A stretch of DNA of 29,396 nt. Origin: a virus. Shown here in pieces: positions 1 through 5,487 of the stretch (its first letter is position 1; each line of letters starts with the position of its first letter). Made by a program: the position numbers and the translations under genes. Under the pieces are notes generated by a model. It made no database searches and was not told the origin of the DNA. It worked only from the letters and a program-made list of their open reading frames with translations. Location of the stretch: positions 1-29,396 of the IMG/VR virus record IMGVR_UViG_3300017739_000072. One strand, 5' to 3'.

Positions 1-990
1 ATATATTGCGCAATGTTCACATCTTGTTTCTTCTAAATCTTCAACCCAAATTTGGGTGTCTTCATCTACTGAAACACCACAACACTCGCAAACTATCTGT
101 TCTACATCTGAATATGTTCCACCGGTACAATTCAATTGGTATCTTGTGTCGCTGTCGCTGTCTGTCTGTAAATAATTACCACAAGAAAACTGAAAGGTGT
201 CTAAATATGGAAGTGCTTCTAATTCGTCAACCTCAATATCATTATCAATTTTTACAAATTGAAAAGAAGGATAAGAACGATAATTTGTATTCGAATCCCA
301 ATTTAAAAACCTACAATTATAGGCGTTAATTGGTGTATCTTTGCTTATCTTCTCAACCTCTCGAATCTTGAAAATAATTTTTCTATACATTATTTTACTA
401 ATTTCATCATTCCCAAAGGAATAAATTCTGTCAATATAGATGTCAGTTTTTGTGTGTCTCTCATTGTACCAAACAAGACAACGAGCCAAAAGTTCGCCAT
501 TCTCAATAAGTGCAAATAGTTTAACGGGCAAATGCTCGTAAATCTCAAAATATGATTTATGTTTTTCTTGCATACACGAGGATTCGCCAAACCTGTGGTT
601 ACTCATATTGTAAATCCTTGCAATATCTGTACCCTTAAATACTTTTAAATCTATTTTCTTTTGCTCTATGATATATTGGCTTAATTTGTCTGCAAAAGGT
701 TGTAAATCATCTGAATCTATGTTTATAAATTTAGATAACAATTTACTTGCTGAAGTATGATAAAAATATTTTTTTCTATCTTCCTTTGTAAATTGTTTTA
801 ATTTTACAACATCATTTTTAATTAGTTGGTTTTGTCGCTTTTCTGTAATGTAACTAATTTTTGAAAAGTCAGTTTGACTAAGCCCCAATTTTATTGGTGT
901 AGTTTCTGAGTATTCTTTTTTTCTATATCCTTTTTTAATTAGTTCTAATATAATTGAATCAATTTTCTGTTTTAATGTTTGCTTTTTCAT
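1..990 (-). CDS. Conserved phage protein with C-terminal zinc-ribbon-like cysteines, partial
   Basis: An uninterrupted reading frame of 330 codons starts at ATG 990 and is still open at the left edge, so the C-terminus is missing. I translated it by hand and found no stop. Residues about 137-185 contain ESSCM, YFEIYEHLPVKLFALI, LLARCLVWY and IDRIYSFG. These resemble a hypothetical family I recall from many large phages (pattern SCM-x-YFDIY-P-VKLL-ARALLW-DRIY), whose function is unknown. The visible C-terminal part carries CECCG about 24 residues before CEHC, a likely zinc-binding ribbon. The start lies 4 bases after the stop of the upstream small gene, so the two probably share a transcript. 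Recognition is from motif memory only. Confidence 0.85.
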   Translation of the reverse strand, partial: MKKQTLKQKIDSIILELIKKGYRKKEYSETTPIKLGLSQTDFSKISYITEKRQNQLIKNDVVKLKQFTKEDRKKYFYHTSASKLLSKFINIDSDDLQPFADKLSQYIIEQKKIDLKVFKGTDIARIYNMSNHRFGESSCMQEKHKSYFEIYEHLPVKLFALIENGELLARCLVWYNERHTKTDIYIDRIYSFGNDEISKIMYRKIIFKIREVEKISKDTPINAYNCRFLNWDSNTNYRSYPSFQFVKIDNDIEVDELEALPYLDTFQFSCGNYLQTDSDSDTRYQLNCTGGTYSDVEQIVCECCGVSVDEDTQIWVEDLEETRCEHCAIY

Positions 991-994
991 AAGA

Positions 995-1144
995 TTAAAA
1001 GTTTAATTTAATAATTGCGTTAATGGTAGGTAAAAGAAAAATAAAAATAAATCCTACAAACATTATCACATTAGTGCCACTTGGCTCGATTTCTGTTTGT
1101 CTTTTTACTTTGTCTAATAATTTAGGGTTTGTTTTGTATTTCAT
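995..1144 (-). CDS. Small single-pass membrane protein, 49 aa
   Basis: ATG 1144 opens 49 codons ending with TAA at 995-997. The charged N-terminus (MKYKTNPKLLDKVKRQTE) is followed by one hydrophobic segment at about residues 27-44 (VIMFVGFIFIFLLPTI). This predicts one membrane helix with a cytoplasmic basic N-terminus. It ends 4 bases before the start of the next gene, and a TATATTTG promoter box lies 28 bases upstream of its start. This placement favours a real gene over a chance ORF. No family is recognised and the function is unknown. Confidence 0.6.
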   Translation of the reverse strand: MKYKTNPKLLDKVKRQTEIEPSGTNVIMFVGFIFIFLLPTINAIIKLNF

Positions 1145-1171
1145 AATATATTTATTGGTTAAAAACTTTAG

Positions 1172-1179
1172 CAAATATA
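1172..1179 (-). promoter_or_regulatory. Candidate Bacteroidota -7 box (TATATTTG)
   Basis: Read on the minus strand this is TATATTTG, an exact match to the TAnnTTTG -7 element. TTTTTAACC follows shortly downstream, resembling the ATTAACCC leader seen after other promoters here. No clean TTTG occurs at the -33 distance. It would drive the 49-aa gene and the left-edge gene. Confidence 0.45.
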
Positions 1180-1263
1180 TAAAAAAATTATATAAATACT
1201 AAAAAAGTTTAACCCTTTAATAAATCTTTTTTAATATCCAAGCAAAAACTAAAAAATTTAATA

Positions 1264-1290
1264 CAAATATAAATAAATGACAACTTGTCA
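1264..1290 (-). promoter_or_regulatory. Second -7 box with overlapping palindrome, possible operator
   Basis: Positions 1264-1271 read TATATTTG on the minus strand. The stretch at 1278-1290 is TGACAACTTGTCA, a perfect 6-bp inverted repeat around one central base, sitting between the -7 box and where -33 would be. This is the classic placement of a repressor or activator site. No binding protein is identified, although several small HTH proteins are encoded nearby. No clear -33 TTTG is present. Confidence 0.4.
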
Positions 1291-1354
1291 GAACGGTGTT
1301 TTTTTTTAAAATCTAGGAAAATACACCCACCATATATACTATGGCAGATGCCCA

Positions 1355-1428
1355 GCAGTTACTTAGCAGTTTCTTCAGCAGTTACTTAGCAGTTTCTTGG
1401 CAGTTACTTGAGTGTCGCAGTTTCTTAC
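1355..1428. repeat. Iterated 10-11 bp repeat GCAGTT(A/T)CTT, six copies
   Basis: Six copies of GCAGTT(A/T)CTT begin at 1355, 1366, 1378, 1389, 1400 and 1417. The A and T variants alternate strictly, giving a higher-order unit of 22-23 bases repeated twice and a third diverged copy. The array lies in the gene-free gap between the 49-aa gene and the zinc-ribbon gene, just downstream (in transcription) of a terminator. Iterons of this kind can bind replication initiators or regulators, or simply be slippage products. Confidence 0.75.
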
Positions 1429-1444
1429 AAAAAAAAATTGGCAC

Positions 1445-1487
1445 AAAAAAAAGTAGGTGAGGAAATTACACATAAACCCACCTACTT
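1445..1487 (-). terminator. Rho-independent terminator
   Basis: A perfect 9-bp inverted repeat AAGTAGGTG (1451-1459) / CACCTACTT (1479-1487) with a 19-base loop is followed, on the minus strand, by a run of eight T (1445-1452). It lies about 57 bases beyond the stop of the 110-aa zinc-ribbon gene and would end that transcript. Confidence 0.8.
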
Positions 1488-1543
1488 ACCTGAACTCTAG
1501 ATAAATCTAAAGTCACTAAAAAACAAACACTTTAATCAATCAA

Positions 1544-1876
1544 CTATAAACTTTCTTTACAATAACCACATCTTCTGATGTCTTCGTCAAATGATGCACC
1601 ACAACAGGCTGATTCCTTTTGGTCAGCATCTCTTAGATAATCTATAAACTCAAAGTTCTCATAGCTATCCCAATCCAAGTCGTAGTGTGCATAGAACACA
1701 CCCTCATATGTAAAAGATATATCTAAGTCGTTGTCACCTGTTCTAATATCTACATCATCAAAACCCATAGACGATAAGTAGTTTTCTACTGATGAATCGC
1801 TTGGTCTGATGTCAATAGTATTGTTTTCTCTCCAATCGCTATCGCAATATCCTATGTCACTTCCTGCTCTACACAT
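1544..1876 (-). CDS. Small acidic protein with C-terminal zinc ribbon, 110 aa
   Basis: The protein starts MCRAGSDIGYCDSDW and is rich in Asp and Glu through its middle. It ends with CCGASFDEDIRRCGYC, a short CxC/CxxC pair that should bind one zinc ion. The family is not one I can name, though similar short zinc-tailed proteins are common in phage early regions. It appears to be a single-gene transcript. A strong promoter lies at 1998-2029, an unusual G-tract leader at 1918-1978 and a terminator at 1445-1487. Having its own promoter, leader and terminator suggests separate control from its neighbours. Function unknown. Confidence 0.8.
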   Translation of the reverse strand: MCRAGSDIGYCDSDWRENNTIDIRPSDSSVENYLSSMGFDDVDIRTGDNDLDISFTYEGVFYAHYDLDWDSYENFEFIDYLRDADQKESACCGASFDEDIRRCGYCKESL

Positions 1877-1917
1877 AATTATATTTTTTTTAAGGTTAGT
1901 TTTTTTGGCGTTTTTTT

Positions 1918-1978
1918 GGGGACACCCCCCCCCTGCTATCCCCTAGCATACCCCCCCCCTGAGGAGTACCCCCCCCCC
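1918..1978 (-). promoter_or_regulatory. G-tract 5' leader, possible G-quadruplex or slippage element
   Basis: On the minus strand the leader of the 110-aa gene carries runs of 10, 9, 4 and 9 G (plus-strand C runs at 1969-1978, 1951-1959, 1940-1943 and 1925-1933), then CCCC at 1918-1921. Short inverted repeats sit between the runs: TGCTA/TAGCA at 1934-1948, and TGAGG at 1960-1964 with CCTCA at 1977-1981 or so. The four runs satisfy a G-quadruplex pattern, and CCCC could instead pair with a G run. Such G/C homopolymers are very unusual in this AT-rich genome. Confidence 0.6.
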
Positions 1979-1997
1979 TCACCGTATAAATCTTTTA

Positions 1998-2029
1998 CAA
2001 AGATACAAAATTATTTACAACTATGCAAA
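1998..2029 (-). promoter_or_regulatory. Bacteroidota-type promoter TTTG-N20-TATCTTTG
   Basis: On the minus strand TTTG (2026-2029) and TATCTTTG (1998-2005) are 20 bases apart, matching the Bacteroidota sigma consensus. It overlaps the last codons' edge of the HTH gene and drives the zinc-ribbon gene through a leader of roughly 115 bases. Confidence 0.75.
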
Positions 2030-2227
2030 TTATTTTATATATGTTTTCTTTCTCAGTATCATATTTATGATGGGCTGAGATACATTATACTTTTTAGCAA
2101 GTTGGTTTTGAGAGATGCCCCCCTCGTCATATTCACATCTTATTTCTTCTGCCTCTTGCAAAGTAAACTTACGCTTTGCAAAACCACCACCCCTGCTATC
2201 TTTTCTTTCAAATGGATTAACACTCAT
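2030..2227 (-). CDS. Small helix-turn-helix DNA-binding protein, 65 aa
   Basis: After a basic N-terminus (residues 1-20) the rest is a single HTH: FTLQEAEEIRCEYDEGG, then SQNQLAKKYNVSQPIINMIL, where LAKKYNVSQ is the turn and recognition helix. It resembles the resolvase/HNH-endonuclease-associated HTH that begins LTxEQVxEIR. It is too short to carry a catalytic domain, so it probably acts as a regulator or as a remnant of a larger enzyme. Its start overlaps the end of the DUF3310 gene by 11 bases, placing it last in that operon. It is one candidate to bind the nearby palindromes or repeats. Confidence 0.75.
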   Translation of the reverse strand: MSVNPFERKDSRGGGFAKRKFTLQEAEEIRCEYDEGGISQNQLAKKYNVSQPIINMILRKKTYIK

Positions 2228-2510
2228 TTTCTAATATTTCTAGTTCAAACTTTAAATGTGCAATGGCTTTCTTCAAGTCCTCTATACCCCCATCATTGTG
2301 CTTGTTCTTACTTCTCAAAATGTAAGTTGTAGCAGTTCCACAGTTGTAAGACAAATCAAAGTTAGCTACTACATCTTTAGCCATATATCCGTTCTTACCT
2401 TTGTAGTAATCAGGAATATCAAGGTTGTCATTATCTATTCTTCTGCACAGACAAGCACCCCCACAGGAGCAGTTGCGTGTGTAGTCATAATAGTATTTAC
2501 TTTTACTCAT
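2217..2510 (-). CDS. DUF3310 family protein, 97 aa
   Basis: Residues about 34-95 match the DUF3310 pattern: DYYKGKNGYMAKDVVANFDL, then NCGTATTYILRSKNKHNDGG and IEDLKKAIAHLKFELEIL. DUF3310 proteins are common in phage nucleotide-metabolism and replication regions and are sometimes labelled nucleotide kinase, but their biochemistry is not settled. Unusually, the N-terminus adds a cysteine cluster (CSCGGACLC), a possible zinc site. The start overlaps the stop of the nuclease gene by 4 bases (ATGA type), so translation is probably coupled. Confidence 0.85.
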   Translation of the reverse strand: MSKSKYYYDYTRNCSCGGACLCRRIDNDNLDIPDYYKGKNGYMAKDVVANFDLSYNCGTATTYILRSKNKHNDGGIEDLKKAIAHLKFELEILENEC

Positions 2511-2905
2511 AGTTCTTCGTTTAGATATTTATCAATCAGTTCTTTGCACTCGCTGAAACCTTTTGCACAGGTAGCGTAGTACCCCCTGTCCGAAGCCCTT
2601 GATATAAATTGCTTTTGTTCTGCAGTAGGATAACACTTTCTGTCTCGTTTCAATTCTATAAACAAACCATAGTAACCACCTCTTGGCTCGAATATAAGAA
2701 GGTCTGATACCCCCTTCAAATATCCTGTACGCTTTGCTTTCAACCTTTGTGAGTAGTGTCTTTGAAACTGACCACCCATTGTTGCAGTAAACAACAGATT
2801 TGGATATTGTAGCTTTAAGTATTCTACTATACTTATCTGTATGTTTTCTTCTGTTAACCTTACTTTTATGTCCTTCGATTTCAAGCTTTCTAATTCTTTC
2901 TGCAT
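2507..2905 (-). CDS. VRR-NUC domain nuclease, 132 aa
   Basis: The residues GVSDLLIF (D68) and FIELKRD (E84, K86) form the D-x-ExK core of the PD-(D/E)XK nuclease fold. The downstream TAEQKQFISRASDRGY segment is typical of the VRR-NUC branch. Such standalone nucleases act on branched or structured DNA and are common in phage replication modules. The length fits the family. The N-terminal 130 residues' coding DNA largely overlaps another open frame that begins upstream at 3035. The VRR-NUC frame has clear family motifs and is certainly coding. Confidence 0.9.
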   Translation of the reverse strand: MQKELESLKSKDIKVRLTEENIQISIVEYLKLQYPNLLFTATMGGQFQRHYSQRLKAKRTGYLKGVSDLLIFEPRGGYYGLFIELKRDRKCYPTAEQKQFISRASDRGYYATCAKGFSECKELIDKYLNEEL

Positions 2906-3035
2906 TATACAGAGATGTTGACTTCAATTCATCTATCTGATAATGTAAGTCATTAACCTCTGCAACAATACATCTGTGCTGAAATATAAGGTATAAAGTA
3001 ATAATAGACAAGAAAATTATAAGGATAGTTTCCAT
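2532..3035 (-). CDS. Membrane-anchored coiled-coil ORF overlapping the nuclease gene, 167 aa
   Basis: The ATG at 3035 shares a base with the TAA stop of the peptidase gene (TAATG), which argues for coupled translation. Residues 1-18 (METILIIFLSIITLYLIF) form a membrane helix, followed by a coiled coil to about residue 52. From residue 44 on, the frame lies inside the VRR-NUC gene, shifted by one base, for 374 bases without a stop. That part is very basic and shows no family. The N-terminal third is probably real. Whether the overlapped C-terminal part is functional or fortuitous is open. A spanin-like topology is possible but the position is far from the lysis genes. Confidence 0.5.
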   Translation of the reverse strand: METILIIFLSIITLYLIFQHRCIVAEVNDLHYQIDELKSTSLYNAERIRKLEIEGHKSKVNRRKHTDKYSRILKATISKSVVYCNNGWSVSKTLLTKVESKAYRIFEGGIRPSYIRAKRWLLWFVYRIETRQKVLSYCRTKAIYIKGFGQGVLRYLCKRFQRVQRTD

Positions 3036-4087
3036 TAGTCGTAAGATTGTATCATATCCCTACTTACAAGGCAGTCACATCCATTACAATACCCATAGTC
3101 CTCTCCAATGTCGTTAGAGCCATAGACCTCATCTAAACAATACTCACAGCTACCTATGATTTGTAAATCACCTATGTCTTCTTCCTTGTCTTTTTTTTTA
3201 ACACCAAAGGATTCGTTCCAAGCATCTACATCATCTAACTCATCATACCAATAGCTTGGCTCGTAGTTGAAGTCATAGTCCCAATTATATTTGCTTTTCT
3301 TATTCTTGAATGATATGTTTTTTCTTTTGGCTTTGTGTTGATACAGATTGCAACCAAGAACATCAATTAGATTTGATATGAGGTCAAAGCAGTTGATAGC
3401 ATCTGCAACATCTACAACCTCTTTGTCTGTGTGTGGCGCATAGTAACCACTAGACATATTAGCAACACATACCTCTAAGCCATTGAGCTTGAGCTGATAC
3501 ACATCTGTCAATGCACCTGATGTTTCTTTATAGCCGTGTGTACGAAGTGTCTTGGATATAGCAAGAGAGAAGTCCACGCTGAATAGTTGTACGCCATAGA
3601 TGTCTCTTACAAAGTCACGATTACCTCTACGGTCTGATTGAAAGCAGTAGCCAACATCTTTGAAGAAAGACATATCTGCAGCAGAACTACCAATGCAACC
3701 AACTTCTTCGCTGTGAAAGAAAGCACACTTGACAACATCTTTGTCAAGAAGCATCTGCAAACCAATCCATACACCAACCTTGTCGTCACCACCGATACCG
3801 ACCTGCTGCTCTACATCATTGCTGAAAGCAAATAATACGCCATCTCTGTTGTAGATGCCGAAGTCTTGATACATATCGTGTACCGTATCTGTGTGTGCAA
3901 CGATACAAGGATAGTATTCTGCCTGTCCTTTGGTTACATATACATTTCTGTTTTTTACTTTTACAACTGCATCAGGAACATACTTAGAAACAAACTGCTT
4001 GATGTAAGCAATCATCTTGTCTTCTTTGCCTGATGTAGTCTGAATTGAAAGGGTGTCCTTGAGTAAGGACAAATAAGTGTCTGTCAT
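3035..4087 (-). CDS. M20/M42-like metallopeptidase with C-terminal zinc ribbon, 350 aa
   Basis: The order of metal ligands is that of di-zinc aminopeptidases of the M20/M28/M42 clan: HTDTVH (H65, D67), GGDDKVG (bridging D101/D102), HSEEVG (catalytic E127 and ligand E128), QSDRRG (D152) and APHTDKE (H219). All appear intact, so an active exopeptidase is expected. After about residue 255 comes a charged, Tyr- and Asp-rich linker, then C314xxC317 and C334xxC337, a zinc-ribbon tail not typical of the peptidase family. It is the first gene after the promoter at 4117-4148. A peptidase in a phage early operon is unusual. The substrate is unknown. Confidence 0.85.
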   Translation of the reverse strand: MTDTYLSLLKDTLSIQTTSGKEDKMIAYIKQFVSKYVPDAVVKVKNRNVYVTKGQAEYYPCIVAHTDTVHDMYQDFGIYNRDGVLFAFSNDVEQQVGIGGDDKVGVWIGLQMLLDKDVVKCAFFHSEEVGCIGSSAADMSFFKDVGYCFQSDRRGNRDFVRDIYGVQLFSVDFSLAISKTLRTHGYKETSGALTDVYQLKLNGLEVCVANMSSGYYAPHTDKEVVDVADAINCFDLISNLIDVLGCNLYQHKAKRKNISFKNKKSKYNWDYDFNYEPSYWYDELDDVDAWNESFGVKKKDKEEDIGDLQIIGSCEYCLDEVYGSNDIGEDYGYCNGCDCLVSRDMIQSYD

Positions 4088-4116
4088 ATATTAGTGTTTT
4101 AGGGTTAATAATAGTA

Positions 4117-4148
4117 CAAAGATACGAAATAAATTCGTAACTACCAAA
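4117..4148 (-). promoter_or_regulatory. Bacteroidota-type promoter TTTG-N20-TATCTTTG
   Basis: TTTG (4145-4148) and TATCTTTG (4117-4124) are 20 bases apart on the minus strand. ATTAACCC lies 7 bases beyond the -7 box. The -33 region shares TAAAAAAGTTTGGT with the promoter at 7719-7749. It drives the peptidase operon. Confidence 0.85.
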
Positions 4149-4164
4149 CTTTTTTACATAAAAA

Positions 4165-4398
4165 TTAAAATAATTGTGCCTGTTGATATTGTCTTTGCAA
4201 TGTATATCTAGCGTATTTACAGGGCTCACCAAATCTATTTCTACTTTTTTCTGTGTCAGATTTGATGTTATACCCCTCATCTCTTAGGTTAAATATAATT
4301 GCACTCAATCTCATTATTGCATAGTCTCTAAAGGCATCTAATGGTGTTATAGTACCATAATGCTCAAGGTGTCTTAATACTTTATCTCTTTGTGTCAT
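4165..4398 (-). CDS. Winged-helix protein, HTH_39-like, 77 aa
   Basis: The sequence begins MTQRDKVLRHLEHYGTITPL and continues DAFRDYAIMRLSAIIFNLRD and EGYNIKSD. This is a small winged-helix domain of the kind annotated as HTH_39 in phages, where a first helix and an A-x-RLSA-x-I recognition helix are typical. It overlaps the end of the preceding gene by 17 bases and closes the replication operon before the next promoter. It probably binds DNA, as a regulator or as a replication accessory factor. Confidence 0.75.
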   Translation of the reverse strand: MTQRDKVLRHLEHYGTITPLDAFRDYAIMRLSAIIFNLRDEGYNIKSDTEKSRNRFGEPCKYARYTLQRQYQQAQLF

Positions 4399-4789
4399 CT
4401 ATTCTCTTTGCTTTAGTTATCGTAGCATCAATAAACTTTTGATTTCTTTGATGCTTTTGATAGTCGGTTATTAACTTTTGTTGTCTATTTAATTGTGCTT
4501 TGGACTTGTGTTCTTTTAGCCATATGTTCCAATTACGAACATTGATGAAGCCACCGTGCTCAGAGTTTCTTATACCCTGTTCAAATGCAAATGAAACCTC
4601 ATCCATATCCATAGAGCCATAGTGTCTAGATAAATCATCTACTAAGAACTTGGCCATCATTACAACCTGTTGTGTGTCAGGTCTTTGCCCTAACATCATA
4701 TAACACTTGCTTAACAGGTCAACACAATCTAGATTCAGTTGTTCTATGTCATTACTAAATCTATACCATATCTGTCTAGTCTTATCCAT
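4382..4789 (-). CDS. Replication-associated hypothetical protein, 135 aa
   Basis: No firm family is recognised. The protein is mostly helical, with DMDEVSFAFEQGIRNSEHG and FINVRNWNIWLKEHK in the middle, and a basic Gln- and Lys-rich C-terminal tail. It overlaps the replisome-organizer-like gene by 8 bases and the winged-helix gene by 17 bases, so it is translated with both. By position, directly after an initiator-like protein, it could be a helicase-loader-type partner. That is inference from context only. Confidence 0.6.
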   Translation of the reverse strand: MDKTRQIWYRFSNDIEQLNLDCVDLLSKCYMMLGQRPDTQQVVMMAKFLVDDLSRHYGSMDMDEVSFAFEQGIRNSEHGGFINVRNWNIWLKEHKSKAQLNRQQKLITDYQKHQRNQKFIDATITKAKRIDDTKR

Positions 4790-5441
4790 TGTTTATCATA
4801 TGTCTTGCCTCTTGCCAAGTGTTAAGAGACTGTTCTACCTTACTTTTTGTTTCTTCTTTGGTATTCTTTTCCCAAGTTCTAACTGCAGCTCTCCAATCCT
4901 TCATAGGATTTTTACCTACCTTCCAACCATTACTTTCATAATAGTTAAAGAACTTTTGAATATCAACCTTATTGTTTCTTTCAATACAATAATGTTCTAA
5001 GTCATTTAAAGTTGGCTTAACAAACCTTTTAGCCTTAGCTTTATCTTTAACTATAACCTTATCTTTATCTTGTACGGTATTAGGTAGGGTTTGTAAACCC
5101 TTCACATACCCTTCAAGGTTATATCTTTCTAATAATTGTATTACTGATTTGTGAACATTAGAGTTTGGATTTAGTTCACCATATTGAAAGTCAATGAAGT
5201 CAGGTATAAACCACTTATCTCCATTATCAAATATAACAACTTTGTCAAGAAACTCTTTTGGTAGCATATCATAAACGAGCTCATATCCAACTCTTATTGA
5301 TGCTACCTCTATATCTACTTCCCATATTCCTGCGTGGTTGCAGTCGTCAAGTATATAAAACCACAGAAGTTTGTGTTGTGGTGATAGGTCACGGACAAAT
5401 CTTTTCTTCCACTTGTCCGTATCGGTCATTCTTTTTGCCAT
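4782..5441 (-). CDS. Replisome organizer / DnaD-like replication initiation protein, 219 aa
   Basis: The N-terminal 90 residues (KRFVRDLSPQHKLLWFYILD, then CNHAGIWEVDIEVASI) resemble the winged-helix N-domain of phage replication initiators of the DnaD/replisome-organizer type. A charged Lys-rich linker (about 123-140) follows. The C-terminal helix group ends with WKVGKNPMKDWRAAVRTWEK (about 172-191), a signature I associate with DnaD/DnaT-like proteins. The expected role is to bind the phage origin and help load the host helicase. The middle of the gene contains a 16-base palindrome (5086-5101), and origins lying inside initiator genes are known in other phages. It has its own promoter at 5471. 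Confidence 0.75.
   Translation of the reverse strand: MAKRMTDTDKWKKRFVRDLSPQHKLLWFYILDDCNHAGIWEVDIEVASIRVGYELVYDMLPKEFLDKVVIFDNGDKWFIPDFIDFQYGELNPNSNVHKSVIQLLERYNLEGYVKGLQTLPNTVQDKDKVIVKDKAKAKRFVKPTLNDLEHYCIERNNKVDIQKFFNYYESNGWKVGKNPMKDWRAAVRTWEKNTKEETKSKVEQSLNTWQEARHMINNG
5086..5101. repeat. Palindrome AGGGTTTGTAAACCCT
   Basis: Two 7-base arms flank a 2-base centre. The 18-base string TAGGGTTTGTAAACCCTT around it recurs exactly at 9124-9141. Here it lies inside the replisome-organizer-like gene. Confidence 0.6.
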
Positions 5442-5470
5442 AATTATTTATTTTAGGGTTAATAATTTTA

Positions 5471-5478
5471 CAAAGATA
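5471..5478 (-). promoter_or_regulatory. Bacteroidota -7 box (TATCTTTG) with conserved leader
   Basis: TATCTTTG on the minus strand is followed 7 bases later by ATTAACCC (5456-5463), exactly as at the 4117 promoter. The -33 region falls inside the upstream gene's last codons and shows only GATGGTAG in place of GTTTGGTAG. Confidence 0.65.
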
Positions 5479-5487
5479 GTAAATATT

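Noticed and set aside
6-329. Plus-strand ORF of 107 codons at the left edge
   Set aside because: It is antisense to the 330-codon minus-strand frame, which has recognisable motifs and zinc-type cysteines.
390-590. Minus-strand 66-codon ORF
   Set aside because: It starts with TTG and lies in another frame inside the left-edge gene.
1355-1428. CRISPR array
   Set aside because: The repeats are only 10-11 bases and contiguous, with no unique spacers of regular length and no cas genes.
1341-1460. A 39-codon plus-strand ORF (MADAQQLLSSFF...) across the repeat array
   Set aside because: It is encoded almost wholly by the tandem repeats, ends inside the terminator stem and is the only plus-strand candidate. 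Its openness follows from the repeat composition.
1381-1473. A 32-codon minus-strand ORF starting in the terminator loop
   Set aside because: It begins inside the terminator hairpin and reads through the repeats. No support.
1916-2332. A 138-codon plus-strand ORF with Pro-rich start
   Set aside because: It has a proline-rich start produced by the C runs and then runs antisense across the HTH and DUF3310 genes, which have clear domain motifs.
3984-4280. Minus-strand 98-codon ORF spanning the promoter before the peptidase
   Set aside because: It overlaps the peptidase and winged-helix genes out of frame and crosses a strong promoter. No motifs.
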